A stretch of DNA of 64,000 bases from Propionibacteriaceae bacterium AM104-82 (GCA_027658995.1 JAQDQK010000005.1:124001-188000), one strand, 5' to 3'; positions 20,563 through 29,527 are shown, counted from the first letter of the stretch. Numbers and translations are program-made. The notes: a model not told the origin generated them from the letters alone.

Positions 20563-21012
20563 ATGAACCGACTACGGACGATCCGCGACGTGGCCAACGT
20601 GGTGAACCTGTCGACCCCGCTCGGCCTCGCCGTCGCCGTCGCCCGCGGTCGGCGGCTGCGCAGACGCGAAGGGCTCTGGATCGCCGACGACGTCCGACTG
20701 CCCGGCATCGACGCGAGCGCCATGACGGTCGGCAGCGTCGTCCTTGTTCTCGGCCGCAGCCTCGAGGAGGCTGAGGCGCGCAACCCGACGCTGATCGCCC
20801 ACGAGGACGAGCACGCCTGGCAGTGGGCCGCATGCCTGGGGCTTCCTTTCATCCCGCTGTACTTCGCGGCGGTCGCCTGGTCGATGGTGCGATGCGGCGA
20901 CCGGGCGTCGGCCAACCCGTTCGAGCGCCAGGCAGGGCTGGCCATCGGCGGCTACCGGGAGAACGAGAGACAGCCGCTGAGGCAGGGCCTCGCGCGGCTG
21001 TTCGGGCGCTGA
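20563..21012 (+). CDS. Small HExxH protein, possible membrane-associated zinc peptidase
   Basis: 149 residues. The motif HEDEHAWQW at about residue 79 fits HExxH, with a hydrophobic stretch after it (LPFIPLYFAAVAWSMV). NPFERQAG further on offers a Glu that could be the third metal ligand. The protein is short for a peptidase, and catalytic activity is only inferred. It has a single hydrophobic segment and a basic C-terminus. It is divergent from the YbaB-like gene, with 88 bases between them. The family is not recognised. Confidence 0.55.
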   Translation: MNRLRTIRDVANVVNLSTPLGLAVAVARGRRLRRREGLWIADDVRLPGIDASAMTVGSVVLVLGRSLEEAEARNPTLIAHEDEHAWQWAACLGLPFIPLYFAAVAWSMVRCGDRASANPFERQAGLAIGGYRENERQPLRQGLARLFGR

Positions 21013-21039
21013 GTTCCGGACAGGGATCCGGGGTGAAGA

Positions 21040-21315
21040 TCAGGAATGCAGGCGGCGTGCCGAGCGGGCCGCCTGTCGCTGGGAGCGCATCCGCCTGAGG
21101 CGCTTGACGAGCAGCGGCTTGTAGCCGAGGGCCTCGGGGGTGTCGATCAGTTCGTTGAGGTGCTGGTAGTAGCGGGCAGACGAGAGCGAGAAGTGCTCCA
21201 TGATCGCCTGCTCCTTCGGCACCGCGTTGGTGAACCAGCTGTCCTCGAAGTCGAGGATGGCCGCGTCGCGCTCAGACAGATCGACCGCGCCGGTGAACGA
21301 GAGTGCCTCAGACAT
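21040..21315 (-). CDS. DUF3263-family protein
   Basis: 91 residues (94 if the upstream in-frame ATG at 21324 is used). The core LSERDAAILDFEDSWF and the segment FSLSSARYYQHLNELIDTPE match the actinobacterial DUF3263 family, which looks like a small helix-turn-helix fold (inference). The C-terminus is very basic (RRMRSQRQAARSARR), so nucleic-acid binding is plausible. It is convergent with the HExxH gene. Function unknown. Confidence 0.75.
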   Translation of the reverse strand: MSEALSFTGAVDLSERDAAILDFEDSWFTNAVPKEQAIMEHFSLSSARYYQHLNELIDTPEALGYKPLLVKRLRRMRSQRQAARSARRLHS

Positions 21316-21497
21316 GGCGCCCATGCTACGTCCAAATCACACCGCTGTCATTATCAGAGGGGGCGTTTCCGCGCCCGCGGACACGCGGTCGACTGACCGA
21401 TTCGCGCGGGCCTGGGGGTGACCCACCCCGCGGCTGAGCGCCACGGGTAGAGTTCGGCTGACCGCTGTTCACAATCAACGAGGACTGAAACTCAAGC

Positions 21498-22673
21498 ATG
21501 CGTCGACTCAACGGCCACGTCCAGCACTTCCCCTGGGGCAGTGCCGAGGCCATCCCAGCGATCCTCGCCCGAAACGTCGACGGGCAACCATGGGCCGAGT
21601 ACTGGCTCGGCACCCACCCGAACGGCCCGACCCTCACCGATGAGGGCACCACGCTCGACGAGTATGTGCAGGCCCATCCCGAGACCCTCGGAGAGGCGTC
21701 GCGTTCCGAGTTCGGCAACCGGCTTCCGTTCCTGCTCAAACTGCTGTCCGCGGCCAGCCCGCTGAGCCTGCAGGCCCACCCGTCCCGCGACCAGGCCGAG
21801 GCAGGCTACGCCCGCGAGTCGCTGCTCGGCTTGGACACCACCGATCCGACACGCTCCTTCAAGGACGACTGGCCCAAGCCCGAGGCGATCGTCGCGCTGA
21901 CGCCGTTCGAAGGCCTGCTCGGCTTCCGCGACCCGCTGATGACCGCGGGGCTCTTCGAGGGACTGGGGATCGCCGACGAGTTGTCGTCGGTGATCGGCCC
22001 ATTGCGCGACCGCCGCGACGCCCCGGCACTGCAAGAGGTCTTCCTCGACGTCCTGTCCCTGGATGAGCGCCGCCACCTGGTCGACGTGGTCGTCTCGGCC
22101 GCCGTCAACAACCTGGAGGCACCGGGCGCGCTCGGCGAGTTCGCCCGCACCGCCGTCGAACTGGACGAGCACTTCCCCGGCGACCCCGGCATCCTCGCGG
22201 CGCTGCTGCTGAACCGGTTCGCGCTGGAACCGGGCGAGGCAGTCGCGCTCGGGGCTGGCATCATGCACGCCTACCTGCGCGGCACCGGCGTTGAGGTGAT
22301 GGCCAACTCGGACAACGTGATGCGCGGCGGCCTCACCAAGAAGCACATCGACGTGGACGGCCTGCTCCAGGTCGTCAACTTCGAGCCTGGCGAGCCTCAG
22401 GTGCTGCTGCCCGAGGGGGTCGACGGCGTCTACGTCTACCCGACGTCGTTCGCGGAGTTCGAACTGTGGCTGATCGCCCCGGTCGACTGCAAGACGCTCG
22501 ACCTGCCGCGCACCGACAGCGGCCGCGTCGCGCTGGTCACCGAGGGCGAGTTCGTGCTCGAGGCCGAGGAGTCCCTGACCCTGACGCAGGGGCAGGCGGT
22601 CTTCGTCGCCGCCGACGAGCACGTTGCCGTGAAGGGGCACGGACAACTCTTCGTCGCGGTGTCCGGGGCCTGA
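21498..22673 (+). CDS. manA: Mannose-6-phosphate isomerase, class I
   Basis: 391 residues. Interconverts mannose-6-phosphate and fructose-6-phosphate; zinc enzyme of the cupin fold. Zinc-ligand segments are SLQAHPSRDQAEAGY and the motif DDWPKPEAIVALTPFEGLLGF (given by position, residues 122-142). EVMANSDNVMRGGLTKKHID is the conserved C-terminal cupin sequence. Length is typical. It provides entry and exit for mannose and GDP-mannose precursors. It stands alone between DUF3263 and tRNA-Thr. Confidence 0.94.
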   Translation: MRRLNGHVQHFPWGSAEAIPAILARNVDGQPWAEYWLGTHPNGPTLTDEGTTLDEYVQAHPETLGEASRSEFGNRLPFLLKLLSAASPLSLQAHPSRDQAEAGYARESLLGLDTTDPTRSFKDDWPKPEAIVALTPFEGLLGFRDPLMTAGLFEGLGIADELSSVIGPLRDRRDAPALQEVFLDVLSLDERRHLVDVVVSAAVNNLEAPGALGEFARTAVELDEHFPGDPGILAALLLNRFALEPGEAVALGAGIMHAYLRGTGVEVMANSDNVMRGGLTKKHIDVDGLLQVVNFEPGEPQVLLPEGVDGVYVYPTSFAEFELWLIAPVDCKTLDLPRTDSGRVALVTEGEFVLEAEESLTLTQGQAVFVAADEHVAVKGHGQLFVAVSGA

Positions 22674-22699
22674 GCCCGACCAGGTCCTGATGGCCGGCC

Positions 22700-22724
22700 G
22701 GGCGCGGCATTGGCAACCGCGCCC
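22700..22724 (+). terminator. Terminator of manA
   Basis: 8-bp stem GGGCGCGG/CCGCGCCC with a 9-nt loop, followed by GCGCGTTTGG, 26 bases after the manA stop and just before the tRNA promoter region. Confidence 0.55.
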
Positions 22725-22750
22725 GCGCGTTTGGCACAATGGGCCAGCAC

Positions 22751-22823
22751 GCCTCCTTAGCTCAGCGGCCAGAGCGCTCGCCTTGTAAGCGAGTGGTCGA
22801 GGGTTCGACTCCCTCAGGAGGCT
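22751..22823 (+). tRNA. tRNA-Thr (anticodon TGT)
   Basis: The acceptor pairs GCCTCCT with AGGAGGC. The D-arm is GCTC...GAGC. The anticodon stem CTCGC/GCGAG encloses CTTGTAA (anticodon TGT, reading ACA). The T-arm is GAGGG TTCGACT CCCTC. The discriminator is T, and CCA is encoded (22824-22826). The cloverleaf is complete, with no intron or mismatch seen. Confidence 0.97.
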
Positions 22824-22902
22824 CCACTATCCGGGCTCCCGCTTCCGGGGCCCTCCCGGGCACGCACCCACCCGCTGTCGTCGACCTGGCTCGGGTGTCT
22901 CC

Positions 22903-22982
22903 TTGAGCATGTTTGGTTGCTCGTTTGCCGACACGCCGTGATTTCACGGCGTGTCGCGCAACGAGACACCAAACATGCTCAA
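22903..22982. repeat. 80-bp palindromic repeat, copy D (nested palindrome)
   Basis: Ends are TTGAGCATGTTTGG and CCAAACATGCTCAA. Unlike the other copies, the centre is a perfect 12-bp inverted repeat: GACACGCCGTGA at 22930-22941 pairs with 22944-22955. The whole element can therefore fold into one long hairpin. It lies between tRNA-Thr and a methyltransferase gene. Confidence 0.88.
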
Positions 22983-23109
22983 CGACTGACCCGCGCCGCG
23001 CCCCCATGGCACCGGGGTACGTGTCCGGTCGCGCCACCCCCGCGGCCTTCGTCTGGGCGCTACCGGGAGCCCGGTTGGAGGCTTCGGCGAGGGGCGACAC
23101 AATGGGCCC

Positions 23110-23709
23110 ATGACCGAACCAAGCAAGTGGGCCCGCATCATCGAGGCCGACCCCGACCACTCCCGCCGTTACATCGAGAGGTTCAAGGTGATGGAGGCCG
23201 CCGGGCACGACCTCGCGGGTGAGGTCCGGACGGTCGACGCGATGGTCCCGCGCGGCTCCCGGATCCTTGACGCTGGCAGCGGACCCGGCCGGGTCGGCGG
23301 CAGGCTGCATGCGCTCGGACACACAGTCGTCGGCATCGACGTCGACCCGGCACTCATCGACGCCGCCGAGCGCGACTACCCGGGCCCGACGTGGCTGGTG
23401 GGCGACCTCGCCGAGATGGACCTGCCCGAGCGGGGCATCGACGAGGGCTTCGACGTCATCGTCTCGGCAGGCAACGTGATGGGCTTCCTGGCGCCGTCGA
23501 CCCGGGTCGAGGTGCTGCGCCGGTTCCGGGCGCACCTGCGCCCCGACGGTCGAGTCATCCTCGGCTTCGGCGCAGGCCGGGGCTACGAGTTCGCGCAGTT
23601 CTTCGCCGACGTCGAGGAGTCCGGCCTCGAACTGGACCTGGCTCTTTCGACCTGGGATCTTCGCCCGTTCAAGGCCGACTCCGATTTCCTGGTGGCCATC
23701 CTGAGGTGA
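23110..23709 (+). CDS. Class I SAM-dependent methyltransferase
   Basis: 199 residues. The Rossmann SAM-binding loop ILDAGSGPGRVGGRL (motif I), the acidic strand end VVGIDVDP (motif II) and the motif FDVIVSAGNVMGF are clear. LRPDGRVILGFGAGRGYEF follows. It is small, so it probably acts on a small molecule; the substrate is unknown. It is single-gene and precedes the lower-GC sugar island. Its own composition is like the rest of the chromosome. Confidence 0.85.
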   Translation: MTEPSKWARIIEADPDHSRRYIERFKVMEAAGHDLAGEVRTVDAMVPRGSRILDAGSGPGRVGGRLHALGHTVVGIDVDPALIDAAERDYPGPTWLVGDLAEMDLPERGIDEGFDVIVSAGNVMGFLAPSTRVEVLRRFRAHLRPDGRVILGFGAGRGYEFAQFFADVEESGLELDLALSTWDLRPFKADSDFLVAILR

Positions 23710-24007
23710 GCAGGATCACAGCCCTCCCCACGTGCCAGTCCATTCCTTGCACCCTCCGGTGCATGCATCCGCATAGCTCGATCCACCCGTGGCCCAAAAG
23801 GCGCGCGACGGCCGGTCGGCAGCTTCTCACTCGGCGGCCCGTCTCCACCACGCCACCGGCCTCATGGTGACCAGGGCAGAAGCCCTGAAGGGACACAAAC
23901 CACTCCCCGATCAGCACCTTGGCACCCTTTTAGCGCCTCAACTCGCACACATCGGACGTAACCGACGCTCATTCGAGCACTCAAACGCACGCCATGATTA
24001 CTTTTTG
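23710..24007. other. Gene-free region before the sugar island
   Basis: About 300 bases with lower GC than the genes on its left. A small hairpin TGCACC/GGTGCA at 23748-23763 may end the methyltransferase transcript. No credible gene is seen. The change in base composition begins here. Confidence 0.45.
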
Positions 24008-24046
24008 GCAACAAATGTTGCGCGCCTGGCGTTCGTGCCCTACCTT
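24008..24046 (+). promoter_or_regulatory. Operator and promoter of the sugar-import operon
   Basis: The palindrome GCAACA-AA-TGTTGC (24008-24021) overlaps a -35-like TTGCGC (24018). Seventeen bases later comes -10-like TACCTT (24041-24046). The same arrangement occurs at 32372, next to the SorC regulator gene, so this is the likely SorC operator. Binding would block RNA polymerase (inference). Confidence 0.65.
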
Positions 24047-24146
24047 CGAATAGCAGCTTCACGAAGACGGGAGCTGAGATGGGTGGCCCATGGCAGCGCC
24101 ACGGCGAAGTGCGCAATCCGACCACCGAACAACATGAGGAGCAGAT

Positions 24147-25091
24147 GTGAGCCTGCAGAATGTGGACAAATGGCGAGCTGAAGTAGACCAGAGCTTCGAA
24201 GAGCTCCGAGCGAACCATCCGGAGCGCCTTGAGCGCCGCATCGATCTCTCGTGGTCCAACTGGGGCTTCGGCCAGGAGAAGCTGGAGACCTCGGTAAAGC
24301 GCCTTTCCAGCGCCGGCCTTGGGTTCATCGAGTTGCACGGAAATCATTACGGCAAGGACCTCGGATACCGACTCTCCGAGACCCAGTCGATCCTGTCCGA
24401 CCACGGCGTCAAGGCGGCTGGCGTGTGTGGGATGTACTCGACCGAGAGCGAGTTCGCCTCCACCTCGTACCGGGCCCGTCAGGCCGCCATCGACTACACG
24501 CGGCGCGAGCTGGACTTCTGCCAGGCCATCGGCGGCTCGTACCTGCTCGTAGTCCCCGCGGCCGCGGGGCGCACGAAGATCTACGACGACTTCGAGATCA
24601 ACCGCTCCGTCGAGACCTTGCAGCGCATCGGCGACGATTTCGTCGCAGCGGGTGTCAAGGGCGCGGTCGAGCCAATTCGCAAGGCGGAGACCACCATCGT
24701 CCACACCGTCGCTGACGCAATCAACTACATCGGTCTGATTGGGCACCCGGGCATCACCCACATCAACGGTGACGTCTACCACATGCAGGCGGAGGAGCGT
24801 TACATCCCGAACGCAATCCTCGAGGCCGACGCGCGGCTGCTCAACCTCCACATGGCCGACTCAAATCGCGAGGCCCTCGGCCGAGGCTCCCTCGACCTGG
24901 ACTCGATCATCAAAGCCCTGTATCTGATCGGCTACAACGAAGAGGGTCGCTACGTGACCCCTGAGCCGCTTGGCTCGGCGCCAGACGTCTACCCGGCGAT
25001 GCACGCCCTCCACGATCCGGCGGAACTCGACGACCTCGTATTCTCCACCGTCAATTACTGGCGCGAGCGCGAGGAGGCAATCCTCGCATGA
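24147..25091 (+). CDS. Ketose 3-epimerase-like TIM-barrel sugar isomerase
   Basis: 314 residues, xylose-isomerase-like barrel. The metal/catalytic pattern of the D-tagatose 3-epimerase group is visible: E175 (GAVEPIRKAE), D209 and H212 (INGDVYHM), H235 (LLNLHMADSNRE) and E273 (TPEPLGS). This suggests epimerisation of a free or phosphorylated ketose. The start is GTG with GAGGAG upstream; the ATG two bases before it is followed at once by a stop. It is the first gene of the operon and overlaps the next by 4 bases (ATGA). Exact substrate unknown; an L-xylulose- or L-ribulose-type 3-epimerase would fit the neighbours. Confidence 0.75.
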   Translation: MSLQNVDKWRAEVDQSFEELRANHPERLERRIDLSWSNWGFGQEKLETSVKRLSSAGLGFIELHGNHYGKDLGYRLSETQSILSDHGVKAAGVCGMYSTESEFASTSYRARQAAIDYTRRELDFCQAIGGSYLLVVPAAAGRTKIYDDFEINRSVETLQRIGDDFVAAGVKGAVEPIRKAETTIVHTVADAINYIGLIGHPGITHINGDVYHMQAEERYIPNAILEADARLLNLHMADSNREALGRGSLDLDSIIKALYLIGYNEEGRYVTPEPLGSAPDVYPAMHALHDPAELDDLVFSTVNYWREREEAILA

Positions 25092-25726
25092 CAAAGACAC
25101 TCACCCGTGAAAACGAGCTAACCCGCGCAAGGGACCTCATCAGGCTTGAGGCCAAGGCCGTTGCGCACGTCGCCGACCAACTCGACGGCTCTTTGATCGA
25201 ACTGGCCGACCTCATCGAGGGTCTCCAGGGCAAGGTCATCACCTCTGGGCTCGGGACGTCCGGCACGATCGCTCGCCGGCTCGCCCACCTATTGACGGTC
25301 ACCGGCACGCCCGCCTTCTTCCTGAGCCCTTCCGACGGACTGCACGGCAGTTCGGCCGTTGGGGTTCAAGGAGACATGTTGATCGCGATTTCCAAGGGGG
25401 GACAATCTGACGAACTGATTGAGATGGCCTCGATCATGAAGAGCCGCGGGGTGGTCATCGTCGCAATGTCAGCGACGCCCGACAACCCGCTCGCACATGA
25501 GGCCGACTTCGTAGCACGCGTCGACAGCACGGAGGCGGACCCTGGGGGCATCGTCGCAATGGGAATCACCCTCGCGCAAGGCGCGTATGGTGACGCTCTC
25601 GCGCTCCTCCTCATGGGGCGAAGCGGCTACCAGTGGGACGCAGTGATCCAGTCCCATCCAGGCGGGGCCGTTGGAAAGCACGGAACAGAGCTCCTCGCAT
25701 CCGCCGACGACGAACCAACCGCCTAA
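25088..25726 (+). CDS. SIS-domain sugar-phosphate isomerase-like protein
   Basis: 212 residues, single SIS domain as in KpsF/GutQ and hexulose-phosphate isomerases. Phosphosugar-binding loops are visible: VITSGLGTSGTIARRLAHLL, AISKGGQSDELIEM and VAMSATPDNPLAHEAD. HPGGAVGKHG near the C-terminus matches the KpsF-type HPGGALGR segment. A role in aldose-ketose isomerisation of a sugar phosphate is inferred. It starts inside the stop of the previous gene. A 97-base gap then separates it from the lipoprotein gene. Confidence 0.8.
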   Translation: MTKTLTRENELTRARDLIRLEAKAVAHVADQLDGSLIELADLIEGLQGKVITSGLGTSGTIARRLAHLLTVTGTPAFFLSPSDGLHGSSAVGVQGDMLIAISKGGQSDELIEMASIMKSRGVVIVAMSATPDNPLAHEADFVARVDSTEADPGGIVAMGITLAQGAYGDALALLLMGRSGYQWDAVIQSHPGGAVGKHGTELLASADDEPTA

Positions 25727-25823
25727 TCGGAAGACCCAACCATTTCCCCGACGGCGCCCGCCGGAGGGGCAGACCAACCACGGTTTCGGGAAAGTTCCCG
25801 TTCCTGCGAAGACGGAGGAAGTA

Positions 25824-26861
25824 ATGAACAAGTATCTCAAGGGCTTCGCCCTGCTGGCTGCGGGCTCCCTACTGCTCGCATCCGGCTGCTCGAGCCGCAA
25901 CGACACCCCGACCGCCAACACGAGTGCCGGAGGAGGCGATGGTGACTCCAAGGAAATCTCGGTGGTGTTCATCCCCAAGCTCCAGGGCTCTGCCTTCTTC
26001 GAGGCAATGGATGAGGGCGGAAAGAAGGCCATGAAGGACATCCCTGGCCTCAAGTGGGTCATGGAGGGCCCGGTCGACGCCGACCCCACTCAGCAGGCCG
26101 ACATCGTTCGCAAGTACATCCAGCAGAAGGTCGACGTGATCATGGTCGCCCCGAACGACCCTGACTCGATCGCCCCCATCCTCAAGGAAGCCCAGGATGC
26201 GGGCATCCACGTCGGAACCACCGACACCGATGCGCCGAACTCAGTCCGGGAGGTGATGGTCAATCAGGCCACCGCCGAGGGCATCGGCGAGACCATTGCC
26301 ACCACCCTCGCCGAGGCGATGGGCGGCGAGGGCAAGATTGTGACCGTCTCCTGTGGCGAGACGGCCGCCAACCTCAACTCGTGGATCGAGGTCCAGGACA
26401 AGACGTTCCAGGAGAAGTACCCGAAGATCGAGATGGTCAAGACCGTCTACGCGGGTGAAGACCAGGCAAAGGCCGTCTCCATGGCGACCGACATCATCAC
26501 CTCGATGCCTGACGTTAAGGGCCTGATCGGCGAATGCACCACGTCCGCACCAGGCGTGGCGGAAGCCGTCAAGAACGCGGGCAAGGTCGGCCAGATCTTC
26601 ACGGTCGGCGTCGGCACACCGAAGGCGATGCTCCCCTACCTGACGGATGGCTCGTCGTCGGGTTCGATCCTCTGGGATGTCGAGAACCTCGGCTACTTGA
26701 CGGCTTGGGCGGCAGTGCAGTTGGCGGACAAGTCCGAGTTCAAGGAGACCCAGGACGTCGGGGAGATCAAGGGCGTTGAGTACGACGCCTCGGCCAAGAT
26801 GCTCGTCCTCGGCAAGCCACATGTCTTCACAAAGGACGACGCGGGCGACTACAACTACTGA
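25824..26861 (+). CDS. Sugar ABC transporter substrate-binding lipoprotein (RhaS/LsrB-like)
   Basis: 345 residues. The signal peptide with lipobox LLASGC anchors it to the outer face of the membrane. The periplasmic-binding type 1 fold shows KEISVVFIPKLQGSAFFEA, QKVDVIMVAPNDPDSIAP, and ECTTSAPGVAEAVKNAG. The arrangement resembles the rhamnose-binding and AI-2-binding group. GGAGGAAGTA precedes the ATG at 25824. It is followed by a strong hairpin and then the transporter ATPase, so it is expected to be the most abundant product of the operon. The ligand cannot be read from the sequence. Confidence 0.88.
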   Translation: MNKYLKGFALLAAGSLLLASGCSSRNDTPTANTSAGGGDGDSKEISVVFIPKLQGSAFFEAMDEGGKKAMKDIPGLKWVMEGPVDADPTQQADIVRKYIQQKVDVIMVAPNDPDSIAPILKEAQDAGIHVGTTDTDAPNSVREVMVNQATAEGIGETIATTLAEAMGGEGKIVTVSCGETAANLNSWIEVQDKTFQEKYPKIEMVKTVYAGEDQAKAVSMATDIITSMPDVKGLIGECTTSAPGVAEAVKNAGKVGQIFTVGVGTPKAMLPYLTDGSSSGSILWDVENLGYLTAWAAVQLADKSEFKETQDVGEIKGVEYDASAKMLVLGKPHVFTKDDAGDYNY

Positions 26862-26891
26862 GCGCACGCCCACGTTGCAGACAGCTGAGTT

Positions 26892-26929
26892 GAGCCTTGC
26901 GGGGGTGCTCACGCACCCCCGCAAGGCTC
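26892..26929 (+). terminator. Strong intra-operon hairpin after the binding-protein gene
   Basis: A perfect 17-bp stem (GAGCCTTGCGGGGGTGC paired with 26913-26929) with a 4-base loop, and no T-run. It sits between the binding protein and the ATPase genes. It is likely to be a 3'-end stabiliser or partial terminator, giving more binding protein than ATPase or permease. Confidence 0.75.
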
Positions 26930-26972
26930 GACGGACGTCAGCGAAAGCCGCAGCAACAAACGAGGTCACATC

Positions 26973-28529
26973 ATGAGTTCCCCCCTACCCGACCCGCGTC
27001 AGGTGACAGGTGAGACGCGCCTGTCATTGACCGGGATCTCCAAACGATTTGGCGGAGTCCGTGCAATTCGCCAGGCAGACTTCCACCTCCTTCCGGGCGA
27101 GGTACACGCGCTCGTCGGCGAGAATGGCGCAGGCAAATCGACGCTGATCAAGATCGTCGCTGGAGCCGAGACGCCTGACACCGGCGAATTCACGCTCGAC
27201 GGCGAACCTGCCGAGATCAAGAACGCCTCTGACGCGCTCTCGCAGGGCATCCAGACTGTGTACCAAGAGCCCCAACTCTTTGCCCAGCTGACTGTGGCCG
27301 AGAACATCTTCCTCGGACGCGAAATCAAGAAGGTTAGGCGCATCGACTGGGTCGCGCAGGATCGCCTCGTGCGCGAGTCGCTCTCCATCGTCGGCCTGAA
27401 CGAGGACTGTATCCACAAGAAGGTTGAGGAGCTTCCGGCGGGTCAGCAGCAGCAAGTGTCGATCGCGAAGGCGCTAGTGGGCGACGCCAAGGTCCTCATC
27501 CTCGATGAGCCGTCGGCGATCCTCACCGACGCTGAGATTGAGAACCTCTTTGGGGCAGTGCGCAACCTGAAGGCCAAGGGCGTCTCGGTCATCTACATCT
27601 CGCACAGACTCGACGAGTTGGGAAAGGTCGCCGACGTTGTGACCATCATGCGCGACGGCGAGACTCTCGGCACGTACCCAGTCGAGCAGCTCACGGTCGC
27701 GCAGATCGCCGAGACCATGGTTGGGGGGCAGTTGGACCAAGGCACCGCCGACCAGACGCTCGTCCGAGACGAAGTGACCCTGAGCACCAAGGGCCTGTCC
27801 GGGGCTAAGTTCCGCGACATCGATCTCGACGTTCGCGCGGGCGAAGTCGTTGTCCTCTATGGGCTGGTTGGGTCGGGCATGGCAGAGATCGCCGAGGCTC
27901 TCTACGGGAAGCAGGCGATCTACGCTGGCAGTATTACGCTGAATGGTTCGCCATACCAGCCAACATCGCCTCGCGCGGCGAAGGATCGCGGCCTCTCAAT
28001 GTTGCCCGCCAACCGCAAGCGCGAGGGCATGTTCGGATTCCAGTCCATCGCCTTCAACATTTCCATCGGGGCGCTGCCCCTGATGCGTAAGGCCAGTATC
28101 TTCTTTGACACGAAGAAGGAGCGCACCACCGCAGATGACATGATTAGGAGGCTCGCGATCAAGACGCCGGACCAGGCTCGTGCAATCTCGACCATGTCCG
28201 GCGGTAACGCGCAGAAAGTGGTTCTTGCCCGTCAATTGGTCGAGCGTCCGGAAATGCTCGTCCTCGCCGAGCCGACGCAAGGCGTCGATATCGGCGCGAA
28301 GGAAGAGATTCATAAGATCATCGCTGACTTGTGTGGCGACGGAGCAGCGGTGCTCATTACGACCACCGACCTGAGCGAGGCGCAACGCATCGCCGATCGC
28401 CTCATCGTCATCCGTAATGGGGTGTGCTTCGCTGAGTTCGGGCCTGGGTCCACCCAATCACAGATCCTGGCGGCCGCCTCCGGCGAACTGACGCAAGACG
28501 AGACTCAGGCAATCGGGGAGGAACGATGA
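26973..28529 (+). CDS. Sugar ABC transporter ATP-binding protein (two ATPase domains)
   Basis: 518 residues, RbsA/RhaT-class ATPase that powers sugar uptake. The first domain has Walker A GENGAGKST, the segment ELPAGQQQQVSIAKAL in place of a canonical signature, and Walker B VLILDEPSAIL. The second has a degenerate Walker A (GLVGSGMAEIAEALYG), the signature SGGNAQKVVLARQL and Walker B LVLAEPTQGVD. The asymmetry is normal for this class. The ATG overlaps nothing. The end overlaps the first permease by 4 bases. Confidence 0.93.
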   Translation: MSSPLPDPRQVTGETRLSLTGISKRFGGVRAIRQADFHLLPGEVHALVGENGAGKSTLIKIVAGAETPDTGEFTLDGEPAEIKNASDALSQGIQTVYQEPQLFAQLTVAENIFLGREIKKVRRIDWVAQDRLVRESLSIVGLNEDCIHKKVEELPAGQQQQVSIAKALVGDAKVLILDEPSAILTDAEIENLFGAVRNLKAKGVSVIYISHRLDELGKVADVVTIMRDGETLGTYPVEQLTVAQIAETMVGGQLDQGTADQTLVRDEVTLSTKGLSGAKFRDIDLDVRAGEVVVLYGLVGSGMAEIAEALYGKQAIYAGSITLNGSPYQPTSPRAAKDRGLSMLPANRKREGMFGFQSIAFNISIGALPLMRKASIFFDTKKERTTADDMIRRLAIKTPDQARAISTMSGGNAQKVVLARQLVERPEMLVLAEPTQGVDIGAKEEIHKIIADLCGDGAAVLITTTDLSEAQRIADRLIVIRNGVCFAEFGPGSTQSQILAAASGELTQDETQAIGEER

Positions 28530-29527
28530 CGAGGGCAGGGTCATCCGCAGGCAAGCGGGCCAGCGCACTCCCCCAACTGATTTCGGGCCAGGAGATCATC
28601 CTGGTGGTTATCATCGTCGCCCTGTGGCTGCTGCTGGCGCTGGCCAATCCCAGCTTCCTCGATCCGTTCTCGATCCAGAGCATGCTGTGGCGACTCGCCC
28701 CCACAGGCATCATGGCGATCGGCATGACGCTCGTGATCATCACCGGTGGCATCGACATCTCGGTCGCCGCGATCCTCATGGTGTGCGCGGCCTCGATCGC
28801 AAGGCTCACAGCTGAGGCAGGCTGGGGCTTCTGGCCAGCGGTCGGCTTCTCGCTGGTGCTCGGCGCGGTCCTCGGCGGCGTGAACGGCCTACTGATCAGC
28901 TACGGGCGCGTCCCGGCAATGCTCGTGACGTTCGGTACCGCCAACCTGTTCAAGTTCGTCGGCTACCGCATCTTCGATTCGAATATCATCACGGGCCTGC
29001 CGCCGAGCCGATCCATTCTCGGCCCTGGCGCAGAAGGTCAGGTCTTCGGAATTCCGATCGCCTTCCTCATCATGGTCGTTGTGTTGTGCTGCGCCTGGTA
29101 CTACCTTCGGCACTTTCCGGGAGGCAGGCACTTCTACGCCATCGGCGACGACTCGAGGGCGGCGACGCTCGCTGGCGTCAACACGAGGTGGCGCGTGTTC
29201 ATCGTCTACGTGGTCATGGGCACGCTCGTCGGTCTGGCTGCGGCCATCACCATCGGAGGCGGGACGGCAAATCTTGACCAGACCGTCGGTAAGGGGCAGG
29301 AGCTTCTGGCCATCGCTGCAGCCGTCATCGGCGGCACGTCCATCCTGGGCGGACGGGGCTCAGTTCTCGGTTCCGTCCTCGGTGCGCTACTAGTGCAGAC
29401 AGTCGCGTCCGGCGTCACACAACTCCGACTGCCTTCTCAGCTGTCGGACCTGTTCGTTGGGGTTTTCATCATCATTGCCGTCGGCGCCGACATCATTCGG
29501 CAAAGAAGGCGGGAGGCACGGCTGTGA
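28526..29527 (+). CDS. Sugar ABC transporter permease 1
   Basis: 333 residues with 8-10 hydrophobic segments, of the BPD_transp_2 type (RbsC/RhaP class). Family marks are GIMAIGMTLVIITGGIDIS in segment 2 and GVNTRWRVFIVYVVMG in the coupling loop. AVIGGTSILGGRGSVLG lies near the end. ATGA overlap with the ATPase gene, and 4-base overlap with the next permease. It forms the heterodimeric channel with permease 2. Confidence 0.92.
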   Translation: MTRAGSSAGKRASALPQLISGQEIILVVIIVALWLLLALANPSFLDPFSIQSMLWRLAPTGIMAIGMTLVIITGGIDISVAAILMVCAASIARLTAEAGWGFWPAVGFSLVLGAVLGGVNGLLISYGRVPAMLVTFGTANLFKFVGYRIFDSNIITGLPPSRSILGPGAEGQVFGIPIAFLIMVVVLCCAWYYLRHFPGGRHFYAIGDDSRAATLAGVNTRWRVFIVYVVMGTLVGLAAAITIGGGTANLDQTVGKGQELLAIAAAVIGGTSILGGRGSVLGSVLGALLVQTVASGVTQLRLPSQLSDLFVGVFIIIAVGADIIRQRRREARL

